Positions 6,431-9,891 of a stretch of 9,891 nt of DNA are shown in pieces. The translations under genes were made by a program, and so were the position numbers. Each line of letters starts with the position of its first letter. Position 1 is the stretch's first letter. The notes under the pieces were generated by a model. That model had not been told where the DNA came from and did no database searches. It worked only from the letters and a program-made list of their open reading frames with translations. The DNA comes from an uncultured Clostridia bacterium (GTDB lineage: Bacteria; Bacillota; Clostridia; Lachnospirales; Lachnospiraceae), in assembly GCA_945622055.1 (NCBI GenBank), contig CALZBV010000073.1, positions 1 through 9,891 on the forward strand, in the 5' to 3' direction.

Positions 6431-7447
6431 TCAGCTGTTGCTGACCTTAATAAGGTTTTCAAGCACGGCAGCGGCTTTGCCGGAATCGATGAGTTCGGCA
6501 GCAAGAGCAATGCCTGCAGACAGGCTGTCGGCCTTCTGACCGATATAAAGAGCGGCTCCTGCATTCATCAATACGGCGTCACGCTTCGGACCCTTTTCGC
6601 CGTTTAGGATTGCACGGGTGATTGCGGCATTTTCCTCAGGAGTACCGCCGACTAAATCTTCCTTGGCACAGCGGGTAAGTCCGAACTGCTCCGGGGTAAT
6701 GGTATAGGTTTTGTACCAGCCGTCCTTGAACTCACAAACGGTGGTCGGAGAGCTTAAGGAGATTTCGTCAAGCTTATCCTGACCGTATACGACCATACCC
6801 CGCTTCACGCCGAGGCTACACAAAACCTGTGCAAGCGGCTCTACCAGATATTCATCGTAGACACCAAGAAGCTGCATTTTCGGACTGCCCGGGTTGGTAA
6901 GAGGCCCGAGAATATTAAAAACAGTGCGGAAACCAAGCTCTTTACGGATTGGTCCGACATATTTCATAGAGGAGTGGTATTTCTGTGCGAAGAAGAAGCA
7001 CATGCCCACACGGTCGAGAAGCTCCTGACATTTTTCCGGACTCTGCTCAATATTGACACCGAGCGCCTCCAGACAATCTGCAGTTCCGCATTTGGAGGAA
7101 GCAGCACGGTTCCCGTGTTTTGCCACCTTCATGCCACCGGCAGCGGCAACGAGTGCGGAGGTGGTGGAAATATTGAAGCTGTGTGCATTATCACCGCCGG
7201 TGCCGACGATTTCAAAAATATCGTCCTTATATTCCACTCTGGTTGCATGGTCACGCATGGCTGCCGCACATCCGGCAATTTCATCCGTTGTCTCGGCCTT
7301 TGCACTTTTAGTGGAAAGAGCAGCCAAAAATGCGGCGTTTTGTGTCGGTGACGTTTCACCGCTCATAATCTCATTCATTACGGTGTAAGCTTCATCATAG
7401 GTAAGATCCTGCTTGTTTACGATTTTTACGATTGCTTCTTTAATCAT
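6431..7447 (-). CDS. trpD: Anthranilate phosphoribosyltransferase
   Basis: This 338-aa enzyme transfers the phosphoribosyl group of PRPP to anthranilate. The PRPP and metal site is GTGGD (82-86) and NISTT (92-96). It is followed by KHGNRAASSKCGTADCLEALG (from residue 110) and by FNILGPLTNPG, which shapes the anthranilate channel. The N-terminal helical domain that makes the dimer is complete. It is a free TrpD, not fused to a TrpG glutaminase domain as in enteric bacteria; trpG is the separate gene just upstream. The ATG at 7447 follows AAAGGAGG with about 8 nt spacing, in a 22-nt gap after trpG. Confidence 0.97.
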   Translation of the reverse strand: MIKEAIVKIVNKQDLTYDEAYTVMNEIMSGETSPTQNAAFLAALSTKSAKAETTDEIAGCAAAMRDHATRVEYKDDIFEIVGTGGDNAHSFNISTTSALVAAAGGMKVAKHGNRAASSKCGTADCLEALGVNIEQSPEKCQELLDRVGMCFFFAQKYHSSMKYVGPIRKELGFRTVFNILGPLTNPGSPKMQLLGVYDEYLVEPLAQVLCSLGVKRGMVVYGQDKLDEISLSSPTTVCEFKDGWYKTYTITPEQFGLTRCAKEDLVGGTPEENAAITRAILNGEKGPKRDAVLMNAGAALYIGQKADSLSAGIALAAELIDSGKAAAVLENLIKVSNS

Positions 7448-7469
7448 GTTTGAAAGCCTCCTTTGTTTT

Positions 7470-8045
7470 CTATAAGTTCTTTCCTTCCATAAAACACTTC
7501 AGCATTTCTTTTCCGTTTGGTGTCAGAATGGATTCCGGATGGAACTGGACTCCGTAAATCGGGTAGTCTCTGTGCTCCACAGCCATAATCTCGCCGTCCC
7601 TGGTGCGCGCAGTAATTTTCAGGCAGTCCGGCATGGTGTCGGCAGCTGCAGCCAGGGAGTGATATCTTGCAACCGGTGCAACCCGCGGACATTCACGAAA
7701 GAGTAGACAATCGGAATCAAATTCCACGTCGGATTGTTTTCCGTGCATCAGCTGTTTTGCGTAGGTAACAGTTGCGCCGAAGGCAGCACAGATGGCCTGA
7801 TGACCGAGGCAGACACCTAACGTTGGAATTGTTTTTCCGAGCTTTTTTGCGACTTCTATAATAATTCCGGCATCCTCCGGACGTCCCGGGCCGGGAGAAA
7901 GAATAATCCGGTCCGGGGAGAGGGCTTTGATTTCCTCAACGGTCATTTCATCGTTGCGGATAACGCGGATGTCCGGGTTCAGTTCGCCGACCAGTTGATA
8001 AAGGTTGTAGGAAAAGCTGTCATAATTATCAATCAGTAACGTCAT
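7470..8045 (-). CDS. trpG: Anthranilate synthase component II (glutamine amidotransferase)
   Basis: This 191-aa class I glutamine amidotransferase frees ammonia from glutamine and feeds it to TrpE. The nucleophile is C79 in GVCLGHQ, and the triad is completed by H169 and E171 in QFHPES. IDNYDSFSYNL at the N-terminus and SPGPGRPEDAG (50-60) are family hallmarks. Its ATG overlaps the trpE stop as ATGA (8042-8045), so the two subunits of anthranilate synthase are probably made in equal amounts. TrpG and the p-aminobenzoate subunit PabA are close relatives, and in some Firmicutes one protein serves both pathways. Its place in this operon supports the Trp role, but a double role cannot be excluded from one window. 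Confidence 0.96.
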   Translation of the reverse strand: MTLLIDNYDSFSYNLYQLVGELNPDIRVIRNDEMTVEEIKALSPDRIILSPGPGRPEDAGIIIEVAKKLGKTIPTLGVCLGHQAICAAFGATVTYAKQLMHGKQSDVEFDSDCLLFRECPRVAPVARYHSLAAAADTMPDCLKITARTRDGEIMAVEHRDYPIYGVQFHPESILTPNGKEMLKCFMEGKNL

Positions 8046-9508
8046 AATTCACCCTCCTCTGCAAGCCGCAGTGCATTGACAACGGCCTTTGCTTTGTTAA
8101 TACATTCCTCGTATTCCTTCTCCGGCACAGAATCGGCAACAATTCCTGCTCCGCTGCGGATGAACACGGTATTGTTCTTTTTGTATGCGATACGGATTGC
8201 GATGCAGGTGTCCATGTTTCCGGTGAAGTCCACATAACCGATTGCACCGCCGTAAACGCCGCGTTTGTTCTGCTCCAGTTCGCCGATGAGCTGGCAGGCA
8301 CGGATTTTCGGTGCACCGGATAAAGTGCCGGCAGGAAGGACAGCATCAATTGCATCCAATGCATCTTTGTCAGGAAGAATTTCTCCGCGTACGGTGGACC
8401 CGATATGCATCACATGCGAGTAACGTTCGATGGAGTGGAGCTTTTCGACCTGTACCGTGCCGAATTTGCTGATTTTTCCGAGATCATTTCGTCCCAAATC
8501 TACCAGCATATTGTGTTCCGCAAGCTCCTTTTCGTCCTGCAGGAGTTCTTTTTCCAGGGCTTTATCCTCAGCCTCCGTCTTTCCGCGCGGTCTTGTTCCG
8601 GCAAGAGGAAAGGTATGGAGGATTCCGTTTTCCAGCTTCACCAGTGTTTCCGGAGAGGCACCTGCGATTTCTACGTCTGTGCCGGAAAAATAAAACATGT
8701 ACGGTGAAGGGTTTATCGTCCGCAGTACACGGTAGGTATCAAACAGGCTTCCGGAGAATGGTGCACTAAGCCGGTTGGAAAGGACAATCTGAAAAATATC
8801 GCCTTCGTGAATATGATGCTTGGCCTTTTCCACCATGTCACAATAGGTAGTCTTATCAAACAGAGGAGTGACCTCGCCGGTCAGGTGTCCTTTTGGTTCT
8901 GCCTTTTTCTCTCCGGTACGGAGAAGGGAAACCATCTGCTTAAGCTCAAGAACCGCTTTGTTATATCCGGTTTCCGGGTCGGAGAGCGGCATATTTGCGA
9001 TTAAAATAATTTTCTGATGAAAATTGTCAAATGCAATGACTTTATCAAACAGCATGAGATCAAGGTCCTTAAAGGCATCCGGGTCATCACCGCCTGTACG
9101 AATCGTCGGTTCCGCATAGCCAAGGTAGTCAAAGGAGAAGTACCCTACCAGTCCGCCGGTAAAGGAAGGCAGGTAGTCGAACCGGGGGCTTTTATAGTCG
9201 GCAAGAATCTGACGAAGGCTTTCCTTGGGATGCTTTGTTGCAAAGTTGAGATTTCCGACCTTCATTTCTCCGTTGATACAACTGATTTCAAGCTTCGGGT
9301 CGAAGCCGAGAAACGTATAGCGCCCCCATTTTTCGTTTCCTGAGACAGACTCGAGCAGATAGCAGTGCGTGGATACATTTTTCAGAATCCGGATTGCCTC
9401 GATTGGAGTGCAGATATCCGAAAGAATCTCACAGCTGACCGGAAGGACTTTGTATTCTCCGGTGGCAGCAATTTGTTTCACCGTATCAAGTGTTGGAAAA
9501 AATGTCAT
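8042..9508 (-). CDS. trpE: Anthranilate synthase component I
   Basis: This 488-aa chorismate-binding enzyme makes anthranilate from chorismate with ammonia supplied by TrpG. The motif LLES (51-54) is the tryptophan feedback site known from this family and argues for TrpE over PabB. The catalytic domain shows NPSPYMFYF (266-274), GASPETLV (283-290), PLAGTRPRG (301-309), EHNMLVDLGRNDLG (331-344), PAGTLSGAPK (392-401) and RSGAGIVADS (451-460), all typical of the chorismate pocket and Mg site. The ATG at 9508 follows AAAAGGAGGAG at close to ideal spacing. It is the first gene of the operon, and its transcription is expected to be controlled by the T-box leader upstream. Length is normal and no key motif is missing. 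Confidence 0.98.
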   Translation of the reverse strand: MTFFPTLDTVKQIAATGEYKVLPVSCEILSDICTPIEAIRILKNVSTHCYLLESVSGNEKWGRYTFLGFDPKLEISCINGEMKVGNLNFATKHPKESLRQILADYKSPRFDYLPSFTGGLVGYFSFDYLGYAEPTIRTGGDDPDAFKDLDLMLFDKVIAFDNFHQKIILIANMPLSDPETGYNKAVLELKQMVSLLRTGEKKAEPKGHLTGEVTPLFDKTTYCDMVEKAKHHIHEGDIFQIVLSNRLSAPFSGSLFDTYRVLRTINPSPYMFYFSGTDVEIAGASPETLVKLENGILHTFPLAGTRPRGKTEAEDKALEKELLQDEKELAEHNMLVDLGRNDLGKISKFGTVQVEKLHSIERYSHVMHIGSTVRGEILPDKDALDAIDAVLPAGTLSGAPKIRACQLIGELEQNKRGVYGGAIGYVDFTGNMDTCIAIRIAYKKNNTVFIRSGAGIVADSVPEKEYEECINKAKAVVNALRLAEEGEL

Positions 9509-9530
9509 GTAGCTCCTCCTTTTGTAACCT

Positions 9531-9549
9531 GAGTCCGTTTGGCGGACTC
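9531..9549 (-). repeat. Hairpin just before the trpE ribosome binding site, arms shared with the post-trpA hairpin
   Basis: On the minus strand this reads GAGTCCGCCAAACGGACTC, a 7-bp perfect stem with a 5-nt loop. It ends 8 nt before the trpE Shine-Dalgarno sequence and has no U run, so it is not a terminator. Both arms and the first loop bases (GAGTCCGCCA) recur in the hairpin at 2955-2972, just after trpA. Confidence 0.6.
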
Positions 9550-9563
9550 GCAGATGCTGGAAA

Positions 9564-9590
9564 ATAAAAAAACTCCGTTGCCGGAGCTTT
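9564..9590 (-). terminator. Second intrinsic terminator between T-box and trpE
   Basis: On the minus strand AAAGCTCCG (9590-9582), loop GCAA, and CGGAGTTTT (9577-9569) form a 9-bp stem that includes one G-U pair. It leads into TTTTTTTATTTT. This is a textbook intrinsic terminator, placed after the T-box terminator and before trpE. On the plus strand only a weak CTTTT tail follows. Transcripts released by the T-box must still pass it to reach trpE. Confidence 0.75.
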
Positions 9591-9640
9591 TGGAAGAATT
9601 TAAAGGAAGCAACGATTCATTCCGTGTTTCCCAAAAAACA

Positions 9641-9669
9641 AAAAATCCCCGACAGAAAAACTGCCAAGG
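9641..9669 (-). terminator. T-box terminator hairpin
   Basis: On the minus strand CCUUGGCAG (9669-9661), loop UUUUU and CUGUCGGGG (9655-9647) pair over 9 bp, with several G-U pairs, and are followed by AUUUUUUG. The CCUUG at its 5' side is also the 3' strand of the T-box antiterminator, so the two structures exclude each other. Confidence 0.85.
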
Positions 9670-9891
9670 ACGAATAAATGATTATCCGCGGTGCCACCTT
9701 GCTTCACGATAACGCGCTCTTATGGGTACCATCATACCCCCGACAACTAACGCATGTCTTACGTTGCAGAATACTCTGGGCATCGAAAAGAAACGCCCAT
9801 TTGACTGCACCCTCCGCGGTCCATTTGATGACTTGTTTTTCACCCGACTCTCAGCAACGCGGGCTCTCTGTGGAAGCATAATCACCGTTAT
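9641..9891 (-). promoter_or_regulatory. T-box riboswitch (tRNA-Trp) in front of trpE, 5' end cut by the window
   Basis: This region has no gene; it is the regulatory leader of the trp operon. The T-box core on the minus strand is AAGGUGGCACCGCGG (9700-9686). The antiterminator folds fully: CAAGG (9701-9697) with CCUUG (9669-9665), the 7-nt bulge UGGCACC (9696-9690), then GCGGAUAA (9689-9682) with UUAUUCGU (9677-9670). The bulge UGGC pairs with a tRNA ending GCCA, fitting the G discriminator base of bacterial tRNA-Trp. Stem I distal elements are seen as CAGAGAG and GCUGAGAG around a CCCG/CGGG helix (about 9871-9840). The likely specifier is UGG (Trp) at 9823-9821, in AAAUGGACC. Further stems are UGGGC/GCCCA (9799-9777) and GGGUA/UACCC (9739-9724). 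Uncharged tRNA-Trp should stabilise the antiterminator and allow trp transcription. The base of stem I and the promoter lie beyond 9891. Confidence 0.92.

Noticed and set aside
9511..9588. AGCUCC (9588-9583) pairing with GGAGCU of the trpE ribosome site (9516-9511) as a translation switch.
   Set aside because: Only 6 bp, built on the palindrome AGCT, and not extended on either side; easily due to chance.
9600..9620. Mini-ORF MNRCFL in the trp leader as a tryptophan leader peptide.
   Set aside because: It has no Trp codon and only a poor ribosome site. It is mentioned only as part of the possible second switch.
9795..9800. Second AAAUGG (UGG at 9799-9797) as the T-box specifier.
   Set aside because: It lies in the strand of the UGGGC/GCCCA hairpin, downstream of the stem I region. 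The UGG at 9823-9821, followed by ACC, sits where the specifier is expected.

Overview
The window (9,891 bp, moderate GC) looks like a chromosomal segment from a Gram-positive anaerobe of the Clostridia, most plausibly Lachnospiraceae. The grounds are strong GGAGG-type ribosome binding sites, a T-box leader in front of a biosynthetic operon, an ABC-F/VanZ neighbourhood and Firmicutes-like protein motifs. This placement is an inference from gene style; no marker gene here fixes the species.

Left part, plus strand (1-2282): the last 66 codons of a sirtuin-type NAD-dependent protein deacylase. After a 25-nt gap comes a complete 684-aa ABC-F ATPase with two ATP-binding cassettes, a charged interdomain linker, a low-complexity spacer and a C-terminal coiled coil. 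The two genes are probably co-transcribed. A VanZ-family membrane protein (2334-2843) lies on the minus strand, tail to tail with the ABC-F gene.

Middle and right part, minus strand (9891 down to 2978): a complete tryptophan operon in the order trpE-trpG-trpD-trpC-trpF-trpB-trpA. It encodes every step from chorismate to L-tryptophan. The genes are packed tightly: trpE/trpG and trpF/trpB share ATGA stop/start overlaps, trpB/trpA overlap by 8 nt, and the other gaps are 19-26 nt. Each start that I checked has a good Shine-Dalgarno sequence; trpF uses TTG.

Upstream of trpE, 9509-9891 has no gene but carries a T-box riboswitch. It has a UGG (Trp) candidate specifier, a perfect T-box antiterminator bulge UGGCACC, and a competing terminator. 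The variable base of the bulge (C) matches the G discriminator base known for bacterial tRNA-Trp. So the operon should be switched on when uncharged tRNA-Trp accumulates. The 5' end of the leader and the promoter lie outside the window. Unusually, a second, very strong intrinsic terminator sits between the T-box and trpE. After it comes a hairpin whose arms recur just after trpA.

Downstream of trpA (2871-2976) there is a cluster of three hairpins between trpA and vanZ. One of them is oriented as a good terminator for plus-strand transcripts, which suggests that ABC-F transcripts run antisense through vanZ. I see no mobile element, CRISPR array, tRNA or rRNA, and no clearly new protein system. 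The most interesting part is the layered RNA control region in front of trpE.
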